Shown one piece after another: positions 43,701 to 50,491 of a stretch of 64,000 nt of DNA. Position numbers and translations under genes: made by a program. Source of the stretch: Silvanigrella paludirubra (GTDB lineage: Bacteria; Bdellovibrionota_B; Oligoflexia; Silvanigrellales; Silvanigrellaceae); assembly GCF_009208775.1 (NCBI RefSeq), contig NZ_WFLM01000003.1:566916-630915 (forward strand), given 5' to 3'. How positions within the stretch are numbered: position 1 is the first letter of the stretch; every line of letters starts with the position of its first letter. The notes beneath the pieces are model-generated. The model did not search any database. It saw only the letters and a list, made by a program, of their open reading frames with translations, and had not been told where the DNA came from.

Positions 43701-45160
43701 AGTATTCCAGATTCAAGATTTAAAATGCTTTTAACGGATTGTTGATTTTCTAAGTTTAGTATTGTTTTTTGCTCTAATTCTAAAGCTTCTTTAGTAATAT
43801 ACATTCCGTTTTGAAGCTTAATTAGTTTTTGGCTAACTTGTTCTTCGAAAGTTTCGGTTGCTTTCATTAAATCAATTTTACCTTGGCTATATTTTGCAAA
43901 AATTTGAAAAGCTTCTTCATATTTAAAAGCCATTTTCATTTTTGAAGCTTCTGAAAAAGCGTCTTGAATCATTTCATTGATTTTTATGACTCCAATTTCT
44001 TGGGTTTTCCTTATCTCTCCTTTAATTTTTGATAAATCCGTACCAATTTCTTTTGTTTCTTTAATCCACTTTTTTAGTTGTTCTTCTGCGCTAATATTTT
44101 CTGATTTTTTAGCTCTGTCTTGATAAACAAGATCTCTAGCGGATTTTTGATCTTTAACCCCAAGGTCAATGAGTTGTTTTCTTCTTTTTGAAAACTTTTC
44201 ACACAATTCATTAGGGACATTGCTTATTTTAAAGGTGCTGTCTTTATCAGGAGCAATATCGTACCCAAGTTCATAGACTCGTTTTGCAAGCTGGTTCTGG
44301 TAGATGGTCCCAAATAGTTTCGAATGATTCCTAAAATCATCCGCATGCAATGATCTCCATTCTCCATCCATGCGTTGAATTAAATTTAATACAACACAAT
44401 GTGTGTGTAATTGAGGATCATTTTCACGAGACGTATTGTGTTCGAATTGTGCAATGAGAAGCTTTTTCGTGTTTTCAATTTCACGTTTTAAATTATCTCC
44501 TGTTCTTGTGTTTGCGTATTTCGCTTCTATATAGTTCAGGACATCAAATACAGCCTCTCTATGAGCTTTAATAAGGTCATTATCCTTGCCTACAAGACCC
44601 ATTACCGAAACAGATTTAGGAGCACTAAAAGTCAGATCGTAGCCTGCTCTGCGTTCTTTTGGTCGAGTTACTGAAGAAAGTATAGTTTTAAAAGCTTCTT
44701 TGGCTTCTTCTTTTTGTAATGGGCTTAGTTTAGTTTTTTTTATTACATTATTTATTTGGGATAGACAGGTTTTTTTGTTACCTGCGGTTATTTTTTTGTT
44801 GTGTCTAGTATGAAATTTAATTATCTCATTAATTTTTTTATATTCAGACTCTTTGAATGGATGCTTTTCACATATTTTAGAAATTGAAAATTCGAGATTT
44901 CCACGTTCTTTTTTTGTAATTTCAGCTTCTCTGTAAAGCTTGGAATCAACTGAATTTGTAGATATTGACTTACCATTTTTATCAAGACCAAAAAGTAAAT
45001 TATCAAATGTTTTAAAATCAACTTGTCCTGTTAACCCAAGTTCTGAAGCAAGCTTGCCATGCCATTGTGAGTGTTCTTTAGCGGATTCTTTCGAATAATA
45101 ATTTTCTTTTTCGTAGTATGAGCGGCCCTTACTTAATGAAACATTACTCACAGATAACAT
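37712..45160 (-). CDS. traI: MobF relaxase-helicase-primase fusion (TraI/TrwC type)
   Basis: This is a 2,482-residue protein, larger than F TraI (about 1,756). Residues 1-about 330: MobF relaxase with paired Tyr (SYYEKENYY, residues 14-22) and the His triad (PQLHTHCVVLN, about 248). About 590-1130: RecD-like SF1B helicase with GAAGAGKT at about 605, WIIDEAGMVG and GDNRQLSSP. About 1415-1560: a second RecD-like segment with degenerate P-loop (LSGLNDKEAKN). About 1600-1960: DnaG-type primase, with the RNA-polymerase-like domain (YLTKRGFTHEQI) and TOPRIM (VVEGYMDA, LLFDNDKAG). No DnaG zinc finger is visible. The last about 500 residues are Lys/Glu/Asn coiled coil. AAGGAGG precedes the ATG. It nicks oriT, unwinds and pilots the strand, and presumably primes it in the recipient. 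Confidence 0.95.
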   Translation of the reverse strand: MLSVSNVSLSKGRSYYEKENYYSKESAKEHSQWHGKLASELGLTGQVDFKTFDNLLFGLDKNGKSISTNSVDSKLYREAEITKKERGNLEFSISKICEKHPFKESEYKKINEIIKFHTRHNKKITAGNKKTCLSQINNVIKKTKLSPLQKEEAKEAFKTILSSVTRPKERRAGYDLTFSAPKSVSVMGLVGKDNDLIKAHREAVFDVLNYIEAKYANTRTGDNLKREIENTKKLLIAQFEHNTSRENDPQLHTHCVVLNLIQRMDGEWRSLHADDFRNHSKLFGTIYQNQLAKRVYELGYDIAPDKDSTFKISNVPNELCEKFSKRRKQLIDLGVKDQKSARDLVYQDRAKKSENISAEEQLKKWIKETKEIGTDLSKIKGEIRKTQEIGVIKINEMIQDAFSEASKMKMAFKYEEAFQIFAKYSQGKIDLMKATETFEEQVSQKLIKLQNGMYITKEALELEQKTILNLENQQSVKSILNLESGILDNLIKEKAAFSSEKKNEIINEVFAKTKHLSPEASLHISEIMKHFIHDDKRLSFQENENIKSYLSEALKELKISKSEKKELKANLNLLIDKATELTEGQKEAIKQTLSTTDKHIIWLGAAGAGKTFSLSTVVEQAKLAGYQVEGFAQNKKAADILANETNMEVNTIASLLLKESEVSQSKNEKIWIIDEAGMVGTKLGHDFVERAKSENARLIIVGDNRQLSSPTAGHFLKLTTNHTNLKRVELNKSMRQKDENLAKGVEILNSMLFDKLSKQNYKSTGKTLINEAMGYFKNSIKEFKTEEARVINLVKEYLSMSPSEREKTLIVARTHRSIGEITNQIRENLKHEGFLKNEINTQTFTAVDLSGSKGKYASNYEVGNIMIFDADNKIYFENKTLNVIKNEEYKIIQTDFMNNIVTIQDKNGTLFSLNPAKFKYDKPPKSKEFSIIPVYKKSEIKICENDKLAWSKNDWKTSRINKKEFKVLSIDQTNHKMEIIYQNGKTENIDLKSMNFLQHNWAVTYNAAQGDTKKNVLGIIDGISSIEDIYTVFTRPTHNLKVFVESEEKLKAAMEVSRSKKTAMELVNSQKEEYLITKSNKMDFYDKYQRVVSVDKDKLFLSFAAPSDISSLLFSHEHLKENILSAHNKAIDQTLNKFNQLIGNEYLYNSKTNEILFDQNNFSNIPYLHTNIEVTRLKNQMDKSINHYAFMENQGILKNIYQSHLAENLNNIGISCFNENGILRAQDRNDHIHSLFSEDFEKNIKALEEKFKAKGFDKFSSAYEIEKTSKQYIDNNIRKLNLDKISKENINSYEKQYQKLEHDEIIKNTIHSLSKDLQVFNEVKLFETLLNESKGHISTEEINVIHAQILTNPNLRMVDYDKFGKMVFAHNDLKHDEAKILMHSATRNEDKNYSLSFERVMRRAENKKFSQEQIAALAHCTIDQGNVKFLSGLNDKEAKNVFIETTNLYKNNGYKVLNVYAGNQAHTETILDGNRDLHLGFLLNKIADKKISLDNKTVIILKDIGNNITQNASILFDLAKENGSKVIFHANEVDFKSGENKVYLKNLKSLAGINLKQRYTGIQKQKEFYLKQEQNKKQSFTNSLSSEKFSTNKKEVSKEEITKNHNIMNDIKSYYSNNLFLEQGKEALEYLTKRGFTHEQIKEFGFGLSFTKGIEDYANSKGYSKKDLISLSLISEKTDGTSYDFYRNRIMIPIHDENGQCLGFGGRIYRKYEIDKQVSKYINPKNNLLFDKKSTLFGLDSAKEHIQSSGKVYVVEGYMDAIAMQKAGIKNVVAVMGTALTKENIDLLSKSSKEVILLFDNDKAGYNAAKLSYLQAVQSNLLLSYTKLSTEKDPDEFIRKYGNEAFKKEIESNKIPLEYFVNTLYKNENIKADYGQILQWRREVLPSILNIADPIKRNLELKSASISLNQPITLMLEEKHYKYIPEAFLNPEEIEKRREYFNQVNKNKTQKIEFKPFDNTLKSKLQTKKIFHDNELNKGIHFEMKNKGLDFNNKSLKLDFINENKSLINNIKEIIELNEMMIHEKISNTNIIKENNIKIYKFIEKEYKNASPQEISEKLMNEQLEKQKEQKHANEFINPYFHSEKLLNEIKAGAIKEEVELIHKQFNNQNILNFLAFKYASEKINNVTELNTLNNYDNKVSTNDINIDNFKDYLQSYRLQKAVLYQEELKNHVRKTIQNDLEKDSDKSYKLNKLNMNEREFLINKVFPDQINRNVSLKENVETVDKKFNEIMNNKENTFESFNKNLNELDKNKQELIRNKTIEISKFSLEKSMEQYHLKQNLKSFEESIHQDIHSKVNNKELSNNVFLEVRKTMIKESKFMNTEEINPEKAYLQMAKKENIPKYKDIIEDINISKIESRIEQENKLKNTKPLEYKQEPSKLKSEFLNKIQNDDSLQIKNEKERDSFLNSLAQKAGIKFQYPSNEHTKNSIQRDTTFSNVKMNNEFNNHFSNNTMAIRNDEQKSKGKVILKTQEKTKGQEISK

Positions 45161-45185
45161 AGCAAATCCTCCTTAATTTAATAAT

Positions 45186-47471
45186 TTAAAGACCCATTTC
45201 GTTCTTTGGTGCTGTTTCTTTTTCAATTAATGATTTTTTTAAATTGATTGGGATGGACTTAAACTGTCCTTTTGATTTATCAGTTTCTTTTGCATCATCA
45301 CTTTCAAAGTTTCCTCTGTGATCTTGAGTTTCAGAAGAGTTTTGACTTTTTGGTGCGTTTGTATTTTCTTCATCTACTGTTTCTACTGCACTAATTTTTA
45401 CTTTTGGAAAGGGAATAGAAAATTCAATTTCATTTGTACTAATATAAATCGTTTTCGATTGCTTATGAATTGTAATTGAATAGATGTGTGGACCAAATTT
45501 AGCTTTTATTCCTTGTGAAGCACCAAATTTATCCATAATTTTCTTTCCGAGTTCTTCAATTTTATTTGAATCAGATCTTTCAGACATTAGTGTAATTACT
45601 TCTTCAACAATTGATTTTACTAGTTCATTTGTTGCAGAAGCTTTGCTATTTGATTTTTCAGCTTGAGCTGCTTGTTCTCGTTCTCTTATCAATTCTTCTG
45701 ATTCGTATTGTTTTGTTTTTACTCCATCAAAACGTGTTACTGTAGGTACAATTGATTTTGAACCTTCATTAATTCTTTCCATTTTATGAAATTCAAATTC
45801 AATTTTAGTTGGATTTACTCTAGCAATTTTAGCAAAACAAAAGTTGTCTTTTAAGGCTTGTATCTGTGAAGCTGTAACATTATCTATTTGTCTCGTTCGA
45901 TAACTGATGCTAGCATTTCCATTTTTATCTCCTAGTCCTAGACTTTGATCTGCTTCAACAATGATTGACTTTCCCATTCTTGCGGCAAATAAACTCGCCT
46001 CTGTTTCATTATTTGAAGCAAAACAAAATACAGTTTGTAGGCCCTGAAAGATATTTACTGCGGAATCTTTACCGTATATTAATTCAAGTTGAGCGTATGA
46101 TTGAAAACCAATGATAAGTCTTAATTTATAATTTCTGCCTTTGTCCAAAACACTTGGAAGTGTCGGTAAATTTCCTACAGTTGTGATTTCATCACAGTAT
46201 AAATTTATTTGTCTGAGATTAGGATTTTTTTTATCTCGATCATATGCGGAGCTTGTAACAATATCGAACCATAAGCGATGTAAAGGTTGTGCTTCTGGTA
46301 AATTACGTATGTCATCAATGATAAATACCCAAGAATCATCCTCATCATTATTTACCCATTCTGTAAGTGAAAAGCATTTTTCTTCAATACAATTAGTTTT
46401 TTCTCTTTCATATACATGGTGATTCATAGATTTTATAAAACTCATATTTAGGATAGAGGTAGCAATAATACCTGCGCTTTGTGGACCAGCACCTTCACCC
46501 AAAAGTTGTTTAGAAAGCTCATTTTTATCCACAAGAAAGTCGTGTAAACTTTTCATCGTATAATTTACAACTTCCCAAAGTTCTTCTAAACTTCTTGTAT
46601 GTTTTAGTGCCGCAGTGAGAACTTCTCGACCAGACTTATCAAAAAAATTTTTATTATTACTAGATTCTTTAAGTTCGACTAAAGCATCTGCAAGAAATTT
46701 AAATGCGATATTTTCACACCAAAAATTCCATTTTTCCTGTCTAATATCGAATAGAGATAAAATTTTATCTCCCTTTCTGCCGTGCCTTTCAAAAAATTCT
46801 CCTCTTGGATCTACGATAAGGCATTTACTTTTTAACTGTCTATCTTGAATTAATAATTCGTTCATTCCATTTGTTTTACCTGTCCTGCTTGCTCCCCCAA
46901 AACCGATATGAGTTTCTAATAAACCAAGCGGAATTCTGATTTTAGTTTTCCCAATGTACAAATCATAGGGTGTAAATATGATGTCATTGTTTTTTCTTTT
47001 TACTTCTAATTTAATTTCTCTTATTAATTCTGTATTGCTAACTAATCGTAACTCATCTTCTCTTTCATATTTTACTTCTTGTTCTTTTTCTCCATAAGTC
47101 TTGAAAAATTTGTAACAAATAAACATGCACACTAAAAAAGAAACTACAAAAATAGCCTGATACATTTTTGTAGTTTCTTGTAAAATTTCCCAGTATTGGT
47201 TTATTTTATCATAAAAAATGATGTCTTCATTAGTAGGTTTCATTTTAGAATGGTGAATTGCATTTGGTAAATATTCAACTCTAAAATATAGATATAACTT
47301 CTGTCGAATTAATTCTAGATATGTAATTAGACCATATTTAAAATGTAATTGAATAAAAATACAGGTAAGAGGAATTGCACCTATAAACGAAAATAAACAG
47401 TAATATATTAAACTTTGTAACCAGTTGTTAGCTTTTATTCCGAAAATTTTACGTCCATAGTTTTCTTTCAT
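45186..47471 (-). CDS. traD: TraD/TrwB-type coupling protein (VirD4)
   Basis: The 761-residue protein has two N-terminal membrane helices (LIYYCLFSFIGAIPLTCIFI and IFVVSFLVCMFICYKFF) and a hexameric motor domain. Walker A is GFGGASRTGKTNGM (about residues 187-200), followed by CLIVDPRGEFFERHG. Walker B is LYCDEITTVG (about 427), followed by GRNYKLRLIIGFQSYAQLE. It links the relaxosome to the secretion channel and pumps DNA. The C-terminal about 120 residues are polar and probably recognise the relaxase. Its ATG overlaps the stop of the RHH gene by 4 bases; the relaxase gene follows after 25 bases. The gene order equals trwA-trwB-trwC of R388. Confidence 0.93.
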   Translation of the reverse strand: MKENYGRKIFGIKANNWLQSLIYYCLFSFIGAIPLTCIFIQLHFKYGLITYLELIRQKLYLYFRVEYLPNAIHHSKMKPTNEDIIFYDKINQYWEILQETTKMYQAIFVVSFLVCMFICYKFFKTYGEKEQEVKYEREDELRLVSNTELIREIKLEVKRKNNDIIFTPYDLYIGKTKIRIPLGLLETHIGFGGASRTGKTNGMNELLIQDRQLKSKCLIVDPRGEFFERHGRKGDKILSLFDIRQEKWNFWCENIAFKFLADALVELKESSNNKNFFDKSGREVLTAALKHTRSLEELWEVVNYTMKSLHDFLVDKNELSKQLLGEGAGPQSAGIIATSILNMSFIKSMNHHVYEREKTNCIEEKCFSLTEWVNNDEDDSWVFIIDDIRNLPEAQPLHRLWFDIVTSSAYDRDKKNPNLRQINLYCDEITTVGNLPTLPSVLDKGRNYKLRLIIGFQSYAQLELIYGKDSAVNIFQGLQTVFCFASNNETEASLFAARMGKSIIVEADQSLGLGDKNGNASISYRTRQIDNVTASQIQALKDNFCFAKIARVNPTKIEFEFHKMERINEGSKSIVPTVTRFDGVKTKQYESEELIREREQAAQAEKSNSKASATNELVKSIVEEVITLMSERSDSNKIEELGKKIMDKFGASQGIKAKFGPHIYSITIHKQSKTIYISTNEIEFSIPFPKVKISAVETVDEENTNAPKSQNSSETQDHRGNFESDDAKETDKSKGQFKSIPINLKKSLIEKETAPKNEMGL

Positions 47472-47839
47472 TGTAGTTCAGCTCCCTTTAAAATTTTAAT
47501 TGCAGCCTTGTCTTTTTCAGAAACATATCCATTCATTTGATTTATCAAATCCTGATCTTCTCCAATATTTGCCTTGGTAAGAAACCCACATTTTGCAGAT
47601 TCTTTAAAAATTTCTCGATTGATAAGGAGACCTGTAACTACGTTTTTGTTTGTTTCATGTATCATTTTTTTTAGTTCAGAAAGTTCAAATTCTATTTTTT
47701 TTTGTGCTGCTTCATACTTATTTTTATCATCTTCAATTAAACTTTCAACTACTGCATTCACACTTTTTTGTGATGAGTCTGCAAGAAATTTTAAATGCTG
47801 ATAGTGCTTTTCATCCAGTCGTATTGTTATTCTCTTCAC
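47468..47839 (-). CDS. Ribbon-helix-helix relaxosome protein (TrwA/TraY role)
   Basis: A 123-residue protein whose first about 45 residues are a ribbon-helix-helix (RITIRLDEKHYQHLKFLADSSQKSVNAVVESLI), followed by a helical tetramerisation-type C-terminus. Such proteins bind oriT beside the relaxase and repress the transfer operon. It is the first gene of the minus-strand operon, directly next to seven TGACGTCA boxes (47868-48062), which are likely its binding sites. GGGAGG lies upstream of the ATG. Confidence 0.85.
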   Translation of the reverse strand: MKRITIRLDEKHYQHLKFLADSSQKSVNAVVESLIEDDKNKYEAAQKKIEFELSELKKMIHETNKNVVTGLLINREIFKESAKCGFLTKANIGEDQDLINQMNGYVSEKDKAAIKILKGAELQ

Positions 47840-47867
47840 TAATATCCTCCCTAATAATTTATTAACA

Positions 47868-48062
47868 TGACGTCATAAAAATAATATTTAAATATATAGA
47901 ATACTAATTAAAAAATTACAAAAATGACGTCACAATTTTATAAAAAATGCATGTGACGTCATGAGTGATGTCATCGTGACGTCAAAATAAATATAATTAA
48001 AATAATGGGTTAAATCAAATTTTGACGTCACATTTTTAAAGCTGACGTCACTCATGACGTCA
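47868..48062. repeat. Array of TGACGTCA palindromes between the transfer operon and oriT
   Basis: TGACGTCA occurs at 47868, 47925, 47954, 47977, 48023, 48043 and 48055, and the variant TGATGTCA at 47966. Several neighbours are 11-12 bp apart (47954-47966-47977; 48043-48055), one helical turn, which suits cooperative dimer binding on one face. The array covers the promoter region of the RHH-traD-traI operon. Probable function: relaxosome assembly and autorepression by the RHH protein. Confidence 0.8.
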
Positions 48063-48106
48063 AAATTTCAAACATAAGATATCTATATTTATCAACAATA
48101 AGTTAA

Positions 48107-48256
48107 TTACAAACGTCTGCCACGAAGTGGCGTAGTGTGTGGATAGCGAGACGCCCCAAGGCGGCGAAGCTCTCCTCTTCCGGTTCTCTTAGTTTTTTGT
48201 TCCGGCGTGAGATGCTTTTTGAAGTCACCCGTTACGCCTGCGCCGTTAACATTCAT
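48107..48256 (-). CDS. 49-codon frame inside the oriT island
   Basis: On the strand opposite the leading region a 49-codon frame runs through the GC-rich island and stops at its edge. It is very basic (KKHLTPEQKTKRTGRGELRR) and ends LRGRRL. Its codon usage is GC-rich, unlike every other gene here, and there is no clear ribosome-binding site. It could be a real tiny DNA-binding peptide, or the frame may be a by-product of a conserved non-coding oriT sequence. I cannot decide. Confidence 0.35.
   Translation of the reverse strand: MNVNGAGVTGDFKKHLTPEQKTKRTGRGELRRLGASRYPHTTPLRGRRL
48117..48146 (+). other. oriT: Putative oriT nic region
   Basis: Hairpin GCCAC (48119-48123), GAA, GTGGC (48127-48131) is followed by GTAGTGTGT then GGATAG. 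From memory, R388 oriT has hairpin CGCACC-GAAA-GGTGCG then TATTGTCT, the nick, ATAG. The shared layout (hairpin, CGTAxTGTxT, ATAG) predicts a nick near 48140/48141 on the plus strand. The 3' side then leads into the recipient, so the 48-56 kb genes would enter first and the transfer operon last. The surrounding 48111-48250 is about 55% GC by hand count, against a very AT-rich background. Confidence 0.7.
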
Positions 48257-48287
48257 TAACTTTTATTTGATGCTAGGAACTCATTTT

Positions 48288-48626
48288 ATGCGTTACTCAT
48301 TTCTCTTCACTCTTTTGATTGACAACATACCCGAAGATCAATTTGTTGATCTATCAGCTTCACTAATTAAATTTTTGATTGAATTAGAAATTAATCTTAA
48401 AAAAGTTATTATGAATAGGAACTGTGGAATTTTTGAAGTTCACGATTGCGATGTTTTATATTTCGGTGACTTTATAAATTTTGCAGAAAATAATTTTAAA
48501 AAAATAATTTGGGAAAAAAACTTTCTACCTTTTGAGTTTGGGGCTGTTATCACTGAAGGAATAAATGCTCAAAGTTTTGACCTAGATGATTTTAATAATT
48601 TTAAAAAAATTGAAGTTGCCTCTTGA
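48288..48626 (+). CDS. Leading-region hypothetical protein
   Basis: The frame is open from 48207 inside the oriT island, but ATG 48288 has TAGGAA about 8 bases upstream, so I use it (112 residues). Not recognised; pattern FLFTLLIDNIPEDQFVDLSASLIKFLIELE then an acidic C-terminus. First gene on the leading side of oriT. Confidence 0.6.
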   Translation: MRYSFLFTLLIDNIPEDQFVDLSASLIKFLIELEINLKKVIMNRNCGIFEVHDCDVLYFGDFINFAENNFKKIIWEKNFLPFEFGAVITEGINAQSFDLDDFNNFKKIEVAS

Positions 48627-48651
48627 TTTTATACTCATATAAGTTTATATT
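48623..48651 (+). promoter_or_regulatory. Leading-region promoter/operator, copy 1
   Basis: TTGATT (48623-48628), 17-bp spacer, TATATT (48646-48651). The spacer region contains TATACT-N6-AGTTTA (48630-48647), the element shared with 49584, 50431 and 51603. It precedes the gene at 48687 by about 40 bases. Confidence 0.6.
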
Positions 48652-48686
48652 ATATATAGAAAATAATTTCTTTTTGGAGGTGTTTT

Positions 48687-49157
48687 ATGTATGAGCTTTC
48701 GTTGTTTAACAGGGTTTTAGAATATTATCAATTCAACCATGATTCAGAATACAGAAAAATCAAATATCATTACGGAACAATGAAGTATGAGCAAGTAAAA
48801 AAATTATTGAGTGATAGTGAAATTAAAAGTATTAATAATCTAAGTGAAAGAATTTTTAAAATTACTTATAACTTTTTTTGTCAAAATAAAACTTCAGTAT
48901 TTATATTTGCATATAACACGGCAAAAGATTATTTGGATTTGATCCCACGGCATGAAGATATTTTACTTTCATACTATAGAAATTATAAGAGCATAGATCA
49001 TGAGTATGCTTATAATTCTATAGAATTAAATTCTGAACATGATAATCTCGAAAAAGTTAAAGATGCAATAATTGAAATCTTGCTCGACTATGAATTAAAA
49101 ATAAATTTTGATCACTTGATTATATGCTTAAATGAGTATAAAATAATTATAGGTTGA
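48687..49157 (+). CDS. Leading-region hypothetical protein
   Basis: A 156-residue soluble, acidic and helical protein with TTGGAGG before the ATG. The segment KTSVFIFAYNTAKDYLDLIPRHEDILLSYYRNYKSIDHEYAYNSIEL has regular aromatic spacing but I recognise no family. It is preceded by operator copy 1. Leading-region position suggests early expression in recipients, if the operator works that way. Confidence 0.6.
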   Translation: MYELSLFNRVLEYYQFNHDSEYRKIKYHYGTMKYEQVKKLLSDSEIKSINNLSERIFKITYNFFCQNKTSVFIFAYNTAKDYLDLIPRHEDILLSYYRNYKSIDHEYAYNSIELNSEHDNLEKVKDAIIEILLDYELKINFDHLIICLNEYKIIIG

Positions 49158-49179
49158 GATTAATACTTAGGAGGCAAAA

Positions 49180-49572
49180 ATGAATAATCGCAAGTGTTTA
49201 ATAGATACGATTTTTTATACATCATTAATTGCTTTATTTTTTATAAGTCTTTTTGTTTTTGCGGCATGGCAAAATAAAAAAAATTATCATGTTGAACATA
49301 AATTTTTACATTGCTTAAGAGGTGAATATTCTTCATCTGAAAATTCGGATATTGATTTTGTCTGTAAAAAATTTGAGCTTGTACATTATAAATTTGTTCG
49401 TGTGCATGAAAGCGAAAAAAAATTGATTTCTGATATAAATGAGCATTGTATAAAATTTGAAGATAATGGACGTTGTAGAGTTGCTCTTATTGATACAACT
49501 GCAAAACAATATACAGCTATGATTGAAGGTAAGACTTTGGTTAAAACTGATGTTCTTGGTAATTTAAGATAA
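49180..49572 (+). CDS. Leading-region single-pass membrane protein
   Basis: A 130-residue protein with one N-terminal helix (DTIFYTSLIALFFISLFVFAAW) and a periplasmic domain with four Cys (HCLRG, FVCKK, EHCIK, GRCRV) that could form two disulfides. TAGGAGG precedes the ATG, 22 bases after the previous stop, so the two genes are probably one unit. It could be an entry-exclusion or establishment factor by position only. Confidence 0.62.
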   Translation: MNNRKCLIDTIFYTSLIALFFISLFVFAAWQNKKNYHVEHKFLHCLRGEYSSSENSDIDFVCKKFELVHYKFVRVHESEKKLISDINEHCIKFEDNGRCRVALIDTTAKQYTAMIEGKTLVKTDVLGNLR

Positions 49573-49577
49573 TGTCC

Positions 49578-49607
49578 TTAATATATACTCAAATAAGTAT
49601 ATATTAA
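49578..49607 (+). promoter_or_regulatory. Leading-region promoter/operator, copy 2
   Basis: TTAATATATACT (49578-49589), CAAATA, AGTATATATTAA (49596-49607) is a perfect 12-bp-arm inverted repeat containing the shared TATACT-N6-AGTATA core. TATATT at 49600-49605 can serve as -10. It precedes the gene at 49636 by about 30 bases. Confidence 0.6.
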
Positions 49608-49635
49608 CTTAGTTTAAAATTTTTAGGAGCTATCA

Positions 49636-49950
49636 ATGAGCGATATCATGTACGAGAATGAATTAAAAACATATGAGCACTTAAATAAAGAGGCGCAAAT
49701 TTTAATTACAAAGATGTCTTATGATGAAAAAAAAGAAACTTTTGATCGTCTGGATTTTGAAAATTGGTTTGGAAATCCGTTTGATGAAGATATCGAGAAG
49801 TGCGCTTTATATAATTCGTTAAAAGATTTTTTTGGAGGCTCGCCAATTTGTAATCGCATGGATAGCGAAGTTTTAATAAGAAAATTGTCGTATAGCGAGG
49901 GACAAACAGAAACCGAAAAAAGATGTAATTACGAATGCATTTACAATTAA
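49636..49950 (+). CDS. Leading-region hypothetical protein
   Basis: A 104-residue, acidic, soluble protein with TAGGAG before the ATG and operator copy 2 just upstream. Not recognised (FDRLDFENWFGNPFDEDIEKCALYNSL). The next gene follows about 47 bases later. Confidence 0.58.
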   Translation: MSDIMYENELKTYEHLNKEAQILITKMSYDEKKETFDRLDFENWFGNPFDEDIEKCALYNSLKDFFGGSPICNRMDSEVLIRKLSYSEGQTETEKRCNYECIYN

Positions 49951-49997
49951 ACCTGAATCTTGATAATTTAAAAGAATCTGAAAAAAAGGAAGTTTAT

Positions 49998-50405
49998 ATG
50001 AAACCATTTTTTAATAAAATTAATTTTAGATCAAAATTTGAATTCACTAAATCATGGCCTGCAGGCACTATAGCTAAAGGATTGTACAATGATTTTTCTG
50101 AGCATCTGCATTTTCAAATTTTTATACCTGATCTTTGTACTGTTATTTTGTGTGAATTAAAAACACTAGAGCATTTTGAGGGTTGGATATGGAAACGATA
50201 CAATGAGATGAATAAATGTCAACATTCATTTAAAAAAATCAATTTAGGTTTTACAAATGAAATGTGTGAAAAATGTGATTATTTCCAATTAAAAAATGAA
50301 TACATAGAAAAAATTAAATTAGATATTCAATGTGATAGTTATGGTCTTGTTCCTGAGATCTTAGAAATTGGGAAATATTGTTCAAAATATAATGAGTGTT
50401 ATTGA
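49998..50405 (+). CDS. Leading-region protein with Cys/His cluster
   Basis: The frame opens at 49935, overlapping the previous gene, but ATG 49998 has AAAGGAAG upstream and is preferred (135 residues). The segment CQHSFKKINLGFTNEMCEKC could bind one zinc ion, and further Cys lie near the end. Aromatic-rich N-terminus. Family unknown. Confidence 0.58.
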   Translation: MKPFFNKINFRSKFEFTKSWPAGTIAKGLYNDFSEHLHFQIFIPDLCTVILCELKTLEHFEGWIWKRYNEMNKCQHSFKKINLGFTNEMCEKCDYFQLKNEYIEKIKLDIQCDSYGLVPEILEIGKYCSKYNECY

Positions 50406-50430
50406 TTTTATTTTTCATAATTAATTATTA

Positions 50431-50448
50431 TATACTTATTAGAGTATA
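50431..50448 (+). promoter_or_regulatory. Leading-region promoter/operator, copy 3
   Basis: TATACT (50431-50436), TATTAG, AGTATA (50443-50448) matches the core of copies 1, 2 and 4. It lies about 45 bases before the DUF932 gene. Confidence 0.55.
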
Positions 50449-50491
50449 AAATATTGTAAACAATTTCTTATTTATAAAAAAAGGATCCATT

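Noticed and set aside
46141..46422. Plus-strand frame opposite traD
   Set aside because: It is antisense to the conserved motor domain of the coupling protein and has no ribosome-binding site.
47574..47865. Two overlapping plus-strand frames opposite the RHH gene
   Set aside because: They are shadow frames. The minus-strand gene has a ribosome-binding site, an operon overlap and a recognisable domain.
47868..48062. TGACGTCA array considered as a CRISPR array or replication iterons
   Set aside because: The repeats are 8-bp palindromes with irregular 11-57 bp spacing and no spacers of constant length. Position at the transfer operon fits relaxosome sites better.
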